This document shows positions 4,909-5,002 of a stretch of 5,002 bases of DNA, in pieces. The translations under genes were made by a program, and so were the position numbers. The notes beneath the pieces are model-generated. The model saw nothing but the letters and a program-made list of their open reading frames with translations. It was not told where the DNA came from and ran no database searches. Position 1 is the first letter of the stretch, and each line of letters starts with the position of its first letter. This DNA comes from an uncultured Clostridia bacterium (GTDB taxonomy: Bacteria; Bacillota; Clostridia; Oscillospirales; Ruminococcaceae): positions 1 to 5,002 of the forward strand of contig CAMWVO010000181.1 in the NCBI GenBank assembly GCA_947177695.1, given 5' to 3'.

Positions 4909-5002
4909 ATGAAAAAAATAATTATTATTGCTGTAATTGCAGTTGTCCTTGCAGCTGCGGCGGTGCTGTTTATATTTGGTAAAAATGACGTTGTGAGCGA
5001 TG
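4909..5002 (+). CDS. Exported or membrane-anchored protein of unknown function, N-terminus only
   Basis: Only 31 codons are visible before the window ends, so the protein cannot be assigned. It opens with MKK followed by about 20 residues of I, V, A, L and F (4-23), then GKNDVVSD, the polar start of an outside domain. This is a signal peptide or an uncleaved N-terminal anchor. No lipobox cysteine appears in the visible part, so a lipoprotein is not indicated. The start is well supported by GGGGAG at 8 nt and by a perfect sigma-A promoter upstream. It is transcribed divergently from queF and has no evident functional link to that operon. Confidence 0.8.
   Translation, partial: MKKIIIIAVIAVVLAAAAVLFIFGKNDVVSD

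Noticed and set aside
4901..4909. Two-codon upstream frame ATG TTT TAA overlapping the plus-strand start as TAATG
   Set aside because: The ribosome binding site GGGGAG abuts its ATG with no spacing, while it is ideally spaced for the ATG at 4909. It is more likely a chance feature than a leader peptide.
1..5002. Mobile element, CRISPR array, tRNA gene or defence system
   Set aside because: No repeats of array type, transposase or integrase motifs, tRNA-like folds or defence domains were seen; nearly all sequence is occupied by recognisable housekeeping genes.

Overview
The window looks like a chromosomal housekeeping segment from a Gram-positive, low-to-medium GC bacterium of the Clostridia, with Ruminococcus-type Oscillospirales as the best guess. 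The gene order yhbY-nadD-yqeK-rsfS, followed by leuS, is a known Firmicutes arrangement. The ribosome binding sites are strong and purine-rich (AAGGAG, AAAGGA, GGGGAG), the intergenic DNA is AT-rich, and the promoters match the sigma-A consensus. The genus assignment is inference from order and style only.

Almost everything lies on the minus strand and reads right to left as one tightly packed transcription unit: queF (4203-4700), a HAD-family phosphatase (3553-4191), yhbY (3212-3508), nadD (2604-3212), yqeK (1944-2534), rsfS (1591-1947), a small unknown membrane protein (1199-1585), and the first 387 codons of leuS (1-1161, cut by the window edge). Gaps are short: 4-bp overlap yqeK/rsfS, 1-bp overlap yhbY/nadD, otherwise 5 to about 70 bp. 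I see no intrinsic terminator inside the run. A good sigma-A promoter sits just upstream of queF, so queF is probably the first gene of the operon.

The right end (4701-4908) is a divergent intergenic region. It holds the queF promoter and, back to back with it, a promoter on the plus strand with perfect -35 and -10 hexamers, a 17-bp spacer and an extended -10. The plus promoter drives a gene of which only the first 31 codons are visible; they encode a lysine start and one strongly hydrophobic segment, so the product is exported or membrane anchored.

The operon's theme is translation and its nucleotide economy: QueF makes preQ1 for queuosine in tRNA, YhbY acts in ribosome assembly, NadD makes NAD, YqeK degrades diadenosine tetraphosphate, RsfS silences idle ribosomes, and LeuRS charges tRNA-Leu. 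The two unassigned members are the HAD phosphatase, whose substrate is open, and the membrane protein between rsfS and leuS. I found no phage, transposon, CRISPR, toxin-antitoxin or defence locus. The observations worth a second look are the divergent promoter region and its partial gene, the unknown membrane protein, the departures from the usual LeuRS signature, and a wobble-stabilised hairpin between nadD and yqeK.
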